A stretch of 9,173 nt of DNA from Oscillospiraceae bacterium (GCA_017481325.1 JAFUPG010000037.1:1-9173); one strand, 5' to 3'. Numbered from the stretch's first letter, positions 1 through 7,298 are shown. Notes: a model not told the origin generated them from the sequence alone. Numbers and translations are program-made.

Positions 1-2
1 CC

Positions 3-1622
3 GTCGCTTCCATCAAGCGACATATGGGCTCTTACTACAGGGTCAATATCGAAGGCAAGAAGTACACCCCCCAGGAGATCTCCGCCATGACCCTGCAGAA
101 GCTGAAGGCTGATGCCGAGGCTTATCTGGGCCAGCCCGTCACCGAGGCGGTCATCACCGTCCCCGCATATTTCAATGACGCACAGCGCCAGGCCACCAAG
201 GACGCAGGCAAGATCGCCGGTCTGGAGGTCAAGCGTATCATCAACGAGCCCACCGCAGCTGCTCTGGCCTATGGCATCGACAAGGAATCCGAGCAGAAGA
301 TCATGGTCTATGACCTGGGCGGCGGCACCTTCGACGTCTCCATTCTGGAGATCGGTGACGGTGTCATCGAGGTTCTGGCCACCAACGGCAATACCCGTCT
401 GGGCGGCGACGATTTCGACGAAGCCATTATGAAGTATCTGGTTGCAGAGTTCAAGAAGGCCGAGGGCATCGACCTCTCCGGCGACAAGGTTGCCATGCAG
501 CGCCTGAAGGAGGCCGCTGAGAAGGCCAAGATCGAGCTCTCCGGTGTGACCACTTCCACCATCAACCTGCCCTATATCACCGCTGACTCCACGGGCCCCA
601 AGCACTTAGACGTGACCCTGACCCGTGCCAAGTTCAACGAACTGACCCACCACTTAGTGGATGCCACCCTCACCCCCGTCCGTCAGGCCATGGCCGATGC
701 CGGCGTGAAGGCAGGCGATCTGTCCAAGGTTCTGCTGGTCGGCGGCTCCTCCCGTATTCCCGCCGTGCAGGAAGCGGTTAAGACCATCACCGGCCGTGAG
801 GGCTTCAAGGGCATCAACCCCGATGAGTGCGTTGCTGTGGGCGCTGCCATTCAGGCAGGCGTTCTGGGCGGCGACGTGAAGGGTCTGCTGCTCCTGGACG
901 TCACCCCCCTGTCCCTGGGTCTGGAGACCATGGGCGGCGTGTTCACCCGCCTTATTGACCGCAACACCACCATTCCCACCAAGAAGAGCCAGATCTTCTC
1001 CACCGCTGCGGACGGCCAGACCTCTGTAGAGATCCATGTCCTCCAGGGTGAGCGTGAGATGGCTGCTTACAATAAGACTCTGGGCAAGTTCCAGCTCACG
1101 GGCATTGCTCCCGCTCCCCGTGGCGTGCCTCAGATCGAGGTCAGCTTCGACATCGATGCCAACGGCATCGTCAATGTCTCCGCCAAGGATCTGGGTACCG
1201 GCAAGGAGCAGAACATCACCATCACCGCCTCCTCCAACCTGTCCAAGGAGGATATCGACAAGGCCGTGAAGGAAGCCGAGCAGTATGCCGCCGAGGATAA
1301 GGCCCGCCGTGAGGAAGTGGATACCCACAACAATGCCGACCAGGTGATCTACCAGACCGAGAAGACCCTTTCCGAGCTGGGCGACAAGATCGATGCTGCC
1401 GACAAAGCCAATGTGGAAGCCGCTCTCAACGAGCTGAAGGAGAAGAATAAGGGCACGGATGTCAATGCCATCAAGGATGCCACCGACAAGGTGCAGAAGG
1501 CCTTCTATGCCATCTCCGAGAAGCTCTACCAGCAGGCACCCCAGGGCGACCCCAACGCCGCTTACTCCGCACCCCACGACGACGGCGTCGTAGACGCCGA
1601 CTTCGAGGAAGTTAATGACTAA
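3..1622 (+). CDS. dnaK: Molecular chaperone DnaK (Hsp70), 5'-truncated by the window edge
   Basis: ATP-dependent cytosolic chaperone that binds exposed hydrophobic peptides, working with DnaJ and GrpE. The frame is open from base 3. The ATG at base 24 is not the start but the internal Met of the conserved SIKRHMG segment. By comparison with the remembered 611-residue Bacillus subtilis protein, about 63 N-terminal residues (first phosphate loop) are missing. Numbering from that Met, the visible nucleotide-binding-domain motifs are [20 protein letters not shown] (44-63), [12 protein letters not shown] (73-84), [10 protein letters not shown] (97-106) and [15 protein letters not shown]. Then come the linker [18 protein letters not shown], the beta substrate-binding domain ending near [17 protein letters not shown], the helical lid, and an acidic tail ([11 protein letters not shown]). 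The missing Gram-negative-type insertion before VITVPAYF fits Firmicutes. dnaJ follows in the same direction. The usual upstream hrcA/grpE and CIRCE operator are outside the window. Confidence 0.98.
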   Translation, partial: VASIKRHMGSYYRVNIEGKKYTPQEISAMTLQKLKADAEAYLGQPVTEAVITVPAYFNDAQRQATKDAGKIAGLEVKRIINEPTAAALAYGIDKESEQKIMVYDLGGGTFDVSILEIGDGVIEVLATNGNTRLGGDDFDEAIMKYLVAEFKKAEGIDLSGDKVAMQRLKEAAEKAKIELSGVTTSTINLPYITADSTGPKHLDVTLTRAKFNELTHHLVDATLTPVRQAMADAGVKAGDLSKVLLVGGSSRIPAVQEAVKTITGREGFKGINPDECVAVGAAIQAGVLGGDVKGLLLLDVTPLSLGLETMGGVFTRLIDRNTTIPTKKSQIFSTAADGQTSVEIHVLQGEREMAAYNKTLGKFQLTGIAPAPRGVPQIEVSFDIDANGIVNVSAKDLGTGKEQNITITASSNLSKEDIDKAVKEAEQYAAEDKARREEVDTHNNADQVIYQTEKTLSELGDKIDAADKANVEAALNELKEKNKGTDVNAIKDATDKVQKAFYAISEKLYQQAPQGDPNAAYSAPHDDGVVDADFEEVND

Positions 1623-1631
1623 AAGCTAAGC

Positions 1632-1660
1632 TTAGCGGGCGGACATTGTTCGCCCGCTAA
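1632..1660 (+). terminator. GC-rich hairpin after dnaK (weak terminator or processing site)
   Basis: A perfect 10-bp inverted repeat, TTAGCGGGCG (1632-1641) and CGCCCGCTAA (1651-1660), encloses a 9-base loop ten bases after the dnaK stop. No U-tract follows (AACAGGATTA), so it is not a standard intrinsic terminator. It may protect the 3' end of dnaK mRNA or reduce read-through, giving more dnaK than dnaJ transcript. The stem is seen directly; the role is inferred. Confidence 0.55.
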
Positions 1661-1685
1661 AACAGGATTATCCAGTTGGTGGATG

Positions 1686-1746
1686 GCGAATGATGAATAG
1701 TGAATGGCGGCTGTATGAGTTTAACCATTCACTATTCACTATTCAC
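1686..1746. repeat. Palindromic intergenic element made of ATTCACT heptamers
   Basis: The right arm holds three tandem heptamers: ATTCACT (1727-1733), ATTCACT (1734-1740) and ATTCACC (1741-1747). The left arm is the inverse; TGAATAGTGAATGG (1694-1707) pairs perfectly with CCATTCACTATTCA (1725-1738). Extended to 22-base arms (1686-1707 and 1725-1746), only three positions differ, one of which would be a G-U pair in RNA. The loop is about 17 bases. The form fits a short mobile palindromic repeat inserted between dnaK and dnaJ, but copy number cannot be judged from one window. Confidence 0.7.
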
Positions 1747-1766
1747 CCGATCACATATTCCCTAAA

Positions 1767-1774
1767 AGAGGGTG
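1767..1774 (+). promoter_or_regulatory. dnaJ ribosome binding site that decides the start
   Basis: AGAGGGTG lies six bases before the ATG at 1781. The alternative in-frame GTG at 1772 is inside this Shine-Dalgarno sequence and has none of its own, so translation should begin at 1781. Confidence 0.75.
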
Positions 1775-1780
1775 AACTCT

Positions 1781-2920
1781 ATGGCAAACGAGAATAAACG
1801 AGATTATTACGAGGTTCTGGGGCTGGATAAAAATGCTTCGGAGTCTGATATTAAGCGTGCTTACCGCAAGCTGGCGGCGCAGTACCACCCCGATGTCAAC
1901 CACGAGGCGGATGCGGAGATCAAGTTTAAGGAGATCAATGAGGCTCACGAGATCCTCTCCGATCCCGATAAGCGCAGCCGTTATGACCAGTTCGGCTTTG
2001 CCGGTGTGGACCCCAATTTCGGCGCAGGTGCCGGCGGCGCAGGCAATCCCTTCGGCGGCGGTTTCGGTGACTTTGGCTTCGGTGATATTTTCAGTACCAT
2101 TTTCGGCGGTGGCGGCGGCACATCCTCCCGTCGGAATCCCAATGCCCCCACTCGTGGCGAGGATGTCAGCGCCCGTGTGGAGATCAGCTTCGAGGAGGCC
2201 GCATTCGGCACTCAGAAGGAGATCTCCTACTCCCGTATCGAGAACTGCGACCAGTGCCGTGGCAGCGGCGCAGAGCCGGGAACCCAGGCGCAGACCTGTC
2301 CCACCTGCGGCGGCAGAGGTACCGTCCGTATTCAGCAGAATTTCATGGGCATGATGATGCAGTCCGATGCGGCCTGTGACCAGTGCCGTGGCACCGGCAA
2401 GCTGATCCGCAACCCCTGCAGCCGCTGTAAGGGCAAGGGCAAGCTCCGCCGCAATAGCAAGAGCACCGTAAAATTTCCCGCCGGTATCGACGACGGCCAG
2501 ACTCTCCGTGTCCGTGAGGGCGGTTCTGCCGGTAATAACGGCGGCCCCAGCGGCGACCTGATGGTCACCGTCCGAGTCCGTCCCCACGCTGTCTTCACCC
2601 GTCAGGGGCAGAGCATCTACTGCGAGATGCCCATCTCCTTCACCCAGGCGGCTCTGGGCGCAGAACTGGAAGTGCCTACCCTGGAGGGCAAGGTGCGCTA
2701 CACCATCTCCGAAGGCACTCAGACCGGCACCACCTTCCGCTTGAAGGGCAAGGGCATTCCCTATATCAACAGCAAAAACCGTGGCGACGAGTTTGTCACC
2801 GTGGTCATCGAGACTCCCACCAAGCTCAGCAAGGAGCAGAAGGAACTGCTGCGCAAGCTGGAAGAGGGCGGCCCATCCACCCAGCCCAAGCGCAAGAAAT
2901 TCTTTGACCGTTTCAAATAA
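1781..2920 (+). CDS. dnaJ: Chaperone protein DnaJ (Hsp40, type I)
   Basis: Co-chaperone that stimulates DnaK ATP hydrolysis and delivers substrates; cytosolic. The 379-residue product has every type I domain. The J domain spans about residues 7-72, with the HPD triad at 36-38. A Gly/Phe-rich linker follows (about 77-113). The zinc region has four CxxCxGxG repeats: CDQCRGSG (C156/C159), CPTCGGRG (C173/C176), CDQCRGTG (C199/C202) and CSRCKGKG (C213/C216). Beta-sandwich C-terminal domains run to about 345, and the tail is basic ([11 protein letters not shown]). All zinc ligands are intact and length is normal for the family. The ATG at 1781 is preferred over the in-frame GTG at 1772, which overlaps the Shine-Dalgarno. 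The gene lies 158 bases after dnaK, separated by a hairpin and a palindrome, and 12 bases before a lipoprotein gene that is probably co-transcribed. Confidence 0.97.
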   Translation: MANENKRDYYEVLGLDKNASESDIKRAYRKLAAQYHPDVNHEADAEIKFKEINEAHEILSDPDKRSRYDQFGFAGVDPNFGAGAGGAGNPFGGGFGDFGFGDIFSTIFGGGGGTSSRRNPNAPTRGEDVSARVEISFEEAAFGTQKEISYSRIENCDQCRGSGAEPGTQAQTCPTCGGRGTVRIQQNFMGMMMQSDAACDQCRGTGKLIRNPCSRCKGKGKLRRNSKSTVKFPAGIDDGQTLRVREGGSAGNNGGPSGDLMVTVRVRPHAVFTRQGQSIYCEMPISFTQAALGAELEVPTLEGKVRYTISEGTQTGTTFRLKGKGIPYINSKNRGDEFVTVVIETPTKLSKEQKELLRKLEEGGPSTQPKRKKFFDRFK

Positions 2921-2932
2921 AAGGAGAGAACT

Positions 2933-3556
2933 ATGAGAAAGCGCATCTGTCTGCTTCTGTCCTGCCTGGTTTTGCTGGGCACTCTTGCTGCATGCAAAAC
3001 GGAAGAAGCCGGTCTGCCGGAACAGGAGACACCCCGACCCAGCCAAAGCGAGTCGCACGAAAAGACGGAGGAGAAGCTTCTGCCTCTTCCTGAAGAGCAG
3101 CTGTGCTTTGTGTTCTCCAGCGGTGCCGGTGGCTGGGGTACAGAGCTGATCGTTCACGCTGACGGCAGCTTTGAGGGACTGTTCCGGGATTCGAATATGG
3201 GTGAGAGAGAAGAGGCGTACCCCAATGGTACCCGATATATCTGCAGCTTCCGTGGCAGCTTCGGCAATGTGACGAAGGAAAGTGATACCGCCTACCGCAT
3301 GGAATTGCTGGAGATCACCCTGGACTATACCGTAGGCGAAGAGTGGATCGAAGATGGCGTGCTTCACATCGCATCCGAGCCCTACGGCCTGGAGGACAGC
3401 ACGGAATTTTTGCTCTATCTCCCCGAAACGCCTGTGGCAGAGCTGTCCGAGACATTTTTGTCCTGGTGGCCCGGCCGCTGGGACGACCCGAAGCACGAGA
3501 CGCTGGATTCCTATGCGATCTGCAATGTGGCCACGGAGCAAGGTTTTTTCGGTTAA
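2933..3556 (+). CDS. Small predicted lipoprotein, function unknown
   Basis: A 207-residue protein with a lipoprotein signal: basic MRKR, a hydrophobic core, and a lipobox LAAC with the lipidated Cys at residue 21. An acidic, Pro/Ser-rich spacer follows. The globular part starts near residue 57 (CFVFSSGAGGWGTEL), followed by HADGSFEGLF and a YPNGTRYICSFRGSFGNV segment. It resembles a family of uncharacterised extracytoplasmic proteins in Firmicutes; this is from memory and no function is known to me. The start is supported by AAGGAG at 2921-2926, six bases upstream. Only 12 bases separate it from dnaJ and a terminator follows at 3948, so it is probably the last gene of the dnaJ unit. The frame stops at 3554 just after a T6 run, and another frame stays open to 3933. 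It is therefore either a complete gene ending naturally in NVATEQGFFG or the N-terminal part of a frameshifted gene. Confidence 0.8.
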   Translation: MRKRICLLLSCLVLLGTLAACKTEEAGLPEQETPRPSQSESHEKTEEKLLPLPEEQLCFVFSSGAGGWGTELIVHADGSFEGLFRDSNMGEREEAYPNGTRYICSFRGSFGNVTKESDTAYRMELLEITLDYTVGEEWIEDGVLHIASEPYGLEDSTEFLLYLPETPVAELSETFLSWWPGRWDDPKHETLDSYAICNVATEQGFFG

Positions 3557-3933
3557 CAGGCGCTGTGAAAGATTCGTGGTATTGGAAGGCGGGGCTTTAT
3601 GATGCCAAGATCCGTTCTGTTTCCGAGAAGGCACAGGCTGCGGATTGGGGAAACGGCATTCCGGCCTGCTGCTGCCTGGAGATCCTTCTGAAGAGCGGCT
3701 CTGCTTATGAGAGAGACCTTCGCAATTTTGATGCCCATATCAGGGAACTGAAACGGGAAGGGGAGTCTACGGATTTGGGAGCCTTCACTGATGCCCACTG
3801 GCAAAGTGGCCGTCTGACAGAATTGGCTGAAAAGGGCTTCTTCTTTAAACTTGAGGTAGTGGATGCCGAAGATTCCACACTTTATCTATGTGTAGAATTT
3901 GAAACCGCAAAGGTGGAACACAGCGGACAATAA
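3541..3933 (+). pseudogene. Out-of-frame continuation of the lipoprotein gene, or a second small coding segment
   Basis: In the -1 frame relative to the lipoprotein gene, the sequence stays open across the T-run and ends at TAA 3931-3933. It reads plausibly as protein (SWYWKAGLYDAKIRSV, then charged helical segments, then GFFFKLEVVDAEDSTLYLCV, like paired beta strands). The best internal start is a GTG at 3565, preceded only by a weak AGG, which would give 122 residues. Without its own good ribosome site, it is most simply the C-terminal part of a longer lipoprotein of about 333 residues, disconnected by a one-base indel near 3540-3553. A programmed -1 shift or a separate translationally coupled gene are alternatives. 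I do not recognise the domain. Confidence 0.5.
3544..3550 (+). other. Slippery-type heptamer T TTT TTC at the frame break
   Basis: In the lipoprotein frame the codons read GGT TTT TTC GGT TAA. The heptamer T_TTT_TTC fits the X_XXY_YYZ form of -1 frameshift sites, and the zero-frame stop comes one codon later. A shift here would enter the frame open to 3933. No convincing stem or pseudoknot was found just downstream. A homopolymer indel, real or from sequencing, gives the same picture. Confidence 0.35.
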
Positions 3934-3947
3934 AACAGCAAGCTGAA

Positions 3948-3975
3948 AGGAACGGCGAATGCCGTTCCTATTTTT
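3948..3975 (+). terminator. Rho-independent terminator of the dnaJ-lipoprotein unit
   Basis: A perfect 9-bp stem, AGGAACGGC (3948-3956) with GCCGTTCCT (3961-3969), has a GAAT tetraloop and is followed directly by ATTTTT. It lies 14 bases after the stop at 3933, so it ends transcription of the upstream genes. Confidence 0.93.
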
Positions 3976-4010
3976 GTATCCCTTGATAATCATCAGAATA
4001 TGCAAACCCC

Positions 4011-4139
4011 TGTGCTCCCGAAAACACAGAATATCCCGTGGCCGGGAGCGTGCCTCCGGATTACGGCAGCAAGCTGCGTCAGAAAACTGACTACGTAATC
4101 ATCTGCGCTGTTTTGCAGCTTCTGCGCCATAAACCACGG
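4011..4139. other. GC-rich foldable island in a gene-free interval; possible structured RNA
   Basis: No coding frame was seen in 3934-4285. This part stands out as GC-rich between AT-rich flanks and has nested inverted repeats. GCTCCCG (4014-4020) pairs with CGGGAGC (4043-4049). GATTACG (4059-4065) pairs with CGTAATC (4094-4100) and encloses two hairpins, GCAG/CTGC (4066-4069/4074-4077, loop CAAG) and GTCAG/CTGAC (4078-4082/4087-4091, loop AAAA), making a three-way junction. GCTG/CAGC (4107-4110/4116-4119) follows. CCGTGG (4036-4041) can pair with CCACGG (4134-4139) around the junction, which competes with the first stem. No known riboswitch or small RNA is recognised and the strand is undecided. 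A decayed repeat element is possible. Confidence 0.35.
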
Positions 4140-4159
4140 AAAAATTCGGGGCAATTTGT

Positions 4160-4179
4160 GTATTTTTAATAAAAAATAC
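4160..4179. repeat. A/T-rich dyad
   Basis: GTATTTTT (4160-4167) and AAAAATAC (4172-4179) form an 8-bp inverted repeat with a 4-base centre, between the GC-rich island and the promoter of the surface-protein gene. It may be a weak bidirectional terminator or only A/T-rich promoter-upstream sequence. Confidence 0.35.
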
Positions 4180-4204
4180 GCTGATATTTTGGCAGATAAA
4201 CGTA

Positions 4205-4233
4205 TTGATATGACTCAAAAATCATAATAAAAT
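4205..4233 (+). promoter_or_regulatory. Sigma-A-type promoter of the repeat surface-protein gene
   Basis: TTGATA (4205-4210) and TAAAAT (4228-4233) are 17 bases apart, each one mismatch from consensus, in A/T-rich sequence. Transcription would start near 4240, giving a leader of about 45 bases before the ATG at 4286. An inverted pair, ATTTTGGCAG (4186-4195) and CTGCCAAGAT (4251-4260), flanks the promoter and may be regulatory. Confidence 0.65.
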
Positions 4234-4285
4234 AAATACGTAGTCATTTACTGCCAAGATTTTATACAAAAGGAAGGGATACATT

Positions 4286-7201
4286 ATGAAACTGAAGCGT
4301 ACGATGGGGTTCCTGCTGTGCCTCGTGATGCTGCTGGGTCTGCTGCCCATGGGCGTTTTCGCCATTAGCGCAGGGGACGTGGCTGCTCCCGACAGCGCTG
4401 CCTGGGGCACCCAGGGCAACAACGGCTGGTACTATATGTACAAGCTGGCAGACGGCACCTACCATGAGATGAACTTCTACGGCTCTACCGACGAGGTAGG
4501 CTGGCGCCAGAACGCCTATGCCTCCGACCTGAGCACCACCGTGGAGATGTTCTTCATCAACCAGAGCGCCTGCTTCTATGGCGAGAACGGCACCCGTCCC
4601 GTCTATGCCTACAAGGCTCCCGCCACCGGTCGCATCGTTCTGACCATGCTGACCCACTCCACCGAGCAGATGAAGATGCAGGTTTATGTGGGTGACAAGC
4701 TCCAGAAGATCAGCGGCAAGGACGAGCTGACCCTCTGCACCACCGGCATTTTTGACGGTGCCATGACCAAGACCGAGCCGATCCTGGATGTGAGCAAGGA
4801 TGAGATGGTCTATGTGGAATTCTACTCCTCCGACATGAATGCCCAGCGTCAGGCCTGGGTCGGCGGCTATGAGGTAGAGTACCTCTCCGTAAAGGAGAGC
4901 GTGGATTACACCGGCCAGACCCTGTCTCCCGACATGAACGCCTGGGGCACCCAGGGCAACAACGGCTGGTACTACATGTACAAGCTGGCAGACGGCGCTA
5001 TTCATGAGATGCCCTTCTATACCGCCGAAGACAGTGTCGCATGGCGTCAGAATGCCTATGCCTCCGACCTGAGCACCACTGTGGAGATGTTCTTTATCAA
5101 TCAGGCCTCCTTCTTCACCGGCGAAAACGGCACCCGTCCCGTCTATGCCTTCAAGGCACCGGTGGGCGGCCAGATCAAGCTCTATTTTGAGACCCACGGC
5201 ATTGCTGATATGTTTGCTCAGGTCTACGTAGGCGACAAGCTCCAGACCATCAACGGTTCCGACCGTGTCACCTTCACCACCACCGGCACCCTCCCCGGTG
5301 CCATGACCGCCACCGAGCTGACCATGAACGTCAAGAAGGACGAGATGGTCTATATCGTCTGCGGCACCTCCGGCGCAAACCGGGAGGGCTGGCTGAAGAA
5401 CTATCAGGTCACCTACCTCTCCACCAACGATGAGGTGGATTATACCGGCGTGACCTATGCCGCAGCCTCCTCCAACTGGGGAAAGCAGGATAACAACGGC
5501 TGGTTCTACATGTACGACTACCGTGGCACCGGCAAGTACGGCCTGCTGGACTACTATCCCGCCGATGCCGCCATTGCATGGCAGCAGAATGCCTATTCCT
5601 TCGATGTCAACCGCTATGTGGAGATGCTCTTCGTGCAGGAGACCCATTTCTTCACCGGCGAACAGGGCTCCAAGGTGGTCTACGGCTTTAAGGCCCCTGC
5701 CTCCGGCACTCTGGATGTCTACTTTGAGACCCACGGTAATGAGAATATCACTGCCCAGGCCTTTGTAGAGGATACCCTGGTTCAGATCAACGGCGCCGAT
5801 ACTCTGGTCTTCTCCGCCGGCTCTCTGGTGGGCGCTTTCGCTCCCAACACCATGACCGTCAACATGACCAAGGGCGAGATGCTCTATATCGTCTGCTCCT
5901 CCGCCATCCGTGACGGCTGGTTCCGCAACCCCTCCGCTACCTATACCCACGCCTGCGCCTCCAATGTCACCGAGACCGAGGCTGTGGCTCCCACCTGCAC
6001 CACGGAAGGCAACGTCTCCTACTTCACCTGCACCTGCGGCAAGGTCTATGCCGATGCCGCCTGCACTACCGAGATCACCGATACCGTCCTGCCCGCTCTG
6101 GGTCATAACTATGTAGACGGCAGCTGCACCCTCTGCGGCGCAACGGAAGCGGTAGCTCCCACCGAGGTCACCGTCAAGGTCAGTCATACCGTCTCCTTCG
6201 ACTCCGACCTGCAGATGAACTACCGCATCAAGCTCTCTGACATTCTGGCAGCTGTTCCCAACTATGTCACGGACGGCGCATACCTGGTAGTTGAAAAGGA
6301 TCGCTATCCCATGGGCGGCGGCGCCAAGACCGTCGAGACTGTGACTCTGCAGCCCGACCTCACCACCGACGAAACCCGTATGCTCTTCAGCCTCCCCGGC
6401 ATCCAGTCCGTGGAAATGGGCAGCGAGCTGCGTGCTGTGCTCCACTTCTTTGATGCTGACGGCAAGGAGTATTACACCACCGTGGATACCTACTCCGTCC
6501 TTGCCTATGCACAGCTCTGCTTCGACTATTATGATCCCGCAACCGATGCCACCCTGTTCACCATGCTCATCGACTGCCTGAACTACGGTGCCGCTGCGCA
6601 GGTGGCCTTCGACCGCCGTGCAGACGAACCGGTCAATGCCGGCCTGGATGCCTATCAGCAGTATGCCACCACGGAACTCTCCGCCGAGCTGACCGATGTC
6701 AAGACCGTGGCAGAAAATGACCGCAGCATCACCGCCGTCAGCAAGATGGGCTTCTCCGTCACCTTTGCGGATAAGACCGAGCTTAATGCCAAGCTGACCA
6801 TTGCCGAGGGCTACACCAAGTCTGACATCACCTCCGTTAAGGTGCTTAACGAGGCCGGCGAGGAAGTCGCCACCCTCACCGAGTTCACCGAGCTGGATGA
6901 TGGCCGTCTCCAGGTCACCTTCACCGGTGTGAAGTCCGTGGATATGCGCAATATGTACTACTTCGTGGCCTATGTGGGCGATCAGGCTGCCTCTCAGAAC
7001 GTGGGCTACAGCATCGAAGCCTATGCCAAGAGCAATGTGGCCTCCAACGATGTCAACGCCGCCAACCTGGCAAAAACCTGTATCTACTACGGCGACAGCG
7101 CCTATGCCCACTTTAACCGCAACAACCAGAACAAGACCGCCTGGATCGCCACGATCCCCGGCGACACCGATGCCAATGGCTGGAGCGCCCCCATCGCCTG
7201 A
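4286..7201 (+). CDS. Secreted surface protein with three tandem ~180-residue repeats
   Basis: A 971-residue extracellular protein. Residues 1-26 form a signal peptide (MKLKR, a long Leu-rich core, cleavage after VFA). Three repeats start at W40, W220 and W398, each opening with WG.Q.NNGW.YMY. They continue through a WRQNAY or WQQNAY block, an EM-F-F/FTGE block, VY.(Y/F)KAP, and an EM(V/L)Y strand. Aromatic-rich beta structure suggests glycan-binding sandwiches, but this is inference. Residues 557-617 are Cys-rich, with T.PTCTTEGN, FTCTCGKVYAD, ALGHNYVDG and CTLCG; this module is common in clostridial surface proteins. Residues 626-971 resemble a C-terminal domain found in many Oscillospiraceae exported proteins (TMLIDCLNYGAAAQ..F near the middle). 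No LPXTG, SLH or transmembrane anchor is seen, so attachment is unknown. The tail has DTDANG (960-965). AAGGAAGGG at 4270-4278 is seven bases before the ATG. The gene is monocistronic: its own promoter lies upstream and a terminator follows. Confidence 0.9.
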   Translation: MKLKRTMGFLLCLVMLLGLLPMGVFAISAGDVAAPDSAAWGTQGNNGWYYMYKLADGTYHEMNFYGSTDEVGWRQNAYASDLSTTVEMFFINQSACFYGENGTRPVYAYKAPATGRIVLTMLTHSTEQMKMQVYVGDKLQKISGKDELTLCTTGIFDGAMTKTEPILDVSKDEMVYVEFYSSDMNAQRQAWVGGYEVEYLSVKESVDYTGQTLSPDMNAWGTQGNNGWYYMYKLADGAIHEMPFYTAEDSVAWRQNAYASDLSTTVEMFFINQASFFTGENGTRPVYAFKAPVGGQIKLYFETHGIADMFAQVYVGDKLQTINGSDRVTFTTTGTLPGAMTATELTMNVKKDEMVYIVCGTSGANREGWLKNYQVTYLSTNDEVDYTGVTYAAASSNWGKQDNNGWFYMYDYRGTGKYGLLDYYPADAAIAWQQNAYSFDVNRYVEMLFVQETHFFTGEQGSKVVYGFKAPASGTLDVYFETHGNENITAQAFVEDTLVQINGADTLVFSAGSLVGAFAPNTMTVNMTKGEMLYIVCSSAIRDGWFRNPSATYTHACASNVTETEAVAPTCTTEGNVSYFTCTCGKVYADAACTTEITDTVLPALGHNYVDGSCTLCGATEAVAPTEVTVKVSHTVSFDSDLQMNYRIKLSDILAAVPNYVTDGAYLVVEKDRYPMGGGAKTVETVTLQPDLTTDETRMLFSLPGIQSVEMGSELRAVLHFFDADGKEYYTTVDTYSVLAYAQLCFDYYDPATDATLFTMLIDCLNYGAAAQVAFDRRADEPVNAGLDAYQQYATTELSAELTDVKTVAENDRSITAVSKMGFSVTFADKTELNAKLTIAEGYTKSDITSVKVLNEAGEEVATLTEFTELDDGRLQVTFTGVKSVDMRNMYYFVAYVGDQAASQNVGYSIEAYAKSNVASNDVNAANLAKTCIYYGDSAYAHFNRNNQNKTAWIATIPGDTDANGWSAPIA
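4403..5950 (+). repeat. Three tandem coding repeats in the surface-protein gene
   Basis: Unit 1 starts at 4403, unit 2 at 4943 (period 540 bases, 180 codons) and unit 3 at 5477 (534 bases, 178 codons), ending near 5950. Units 1 and 2 are closest at DNA level: 4400-4456 and 4940-4996 differ at one synonymous base in 57. Unit 3 is more diverged (GKQDNNGWFYMYD). This points to an older duplication plus a recent one, or gene conversion between units 1 and 2. Confidence 0.92.
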
Positions 7202-7257
7202 TCTCTGAAATAACAAACTTCATTTCAACTTCTCCATAACCCCCGTTCCCGAAAAAA

Positions 7258-7297
7258 GCGCTGCGCAGGCCAAAAACCTGCGCAGCGCCCATTTTAT
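7258..7297. terminator. Bidirectional intrinsic terminator between convergent genes
   Basis: A perfect 12-bp stem, GCGCTGCGCAGG (7258-7269) with CCTGCGCAGCGC (7277-7288), has a 7-base loop. On the plus strand it is followed by CCATTTTATATT, a modest U-tract, and serves the surface-protein gene. On the minus strand it is followed by six T's (plus-strand A-run 7252-7257), a strong terminator ten bases after the end of the minus-strand peptidase gene. Confidence 0.93.
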
Positions 7298-7298
7298 A

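Noticed and set aside
24..26. ATG at base 24 as the dnaK start codon.
   Set aside because: The frame is open upstream and encodes the conserved residues before SIKRHMG, so this is an internal Met of a truncated gene.
654..1577. A 307-residue minus-strand open frame inside dnaK.
   Set aside because: It is a shadow of the conserved dnaK frame with Gly/Leu/Val-rich low complexity and no supporting signals.
1686..1746. The ATTCACT repeats as a CRISPR array.
   Set aside because: The heptamers are contiguous with no spacers and form one palindrome; no cas genes are present.
1751..3634. A 627-residue minus-strand open frame across dnaJ and the lipoprotein gene.
   Set aside because: It is antisense to a certain dnaJ, crosses gene boundaries, and has Ala/Gly/Leu-rich composition typical of codon-bias shadows.
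4262..7216. A 984-residue open frame on the minus strand opposite the surface-protein gene.
   Set aside because: It is low-complexity Gly/Val/His/Ile-rich sequence, has no signal peptide or domain, and mirrors a gene with strong GC third-position bias. The plus-strand gene has a promoter, ribosome site, signal peptide and repeats.
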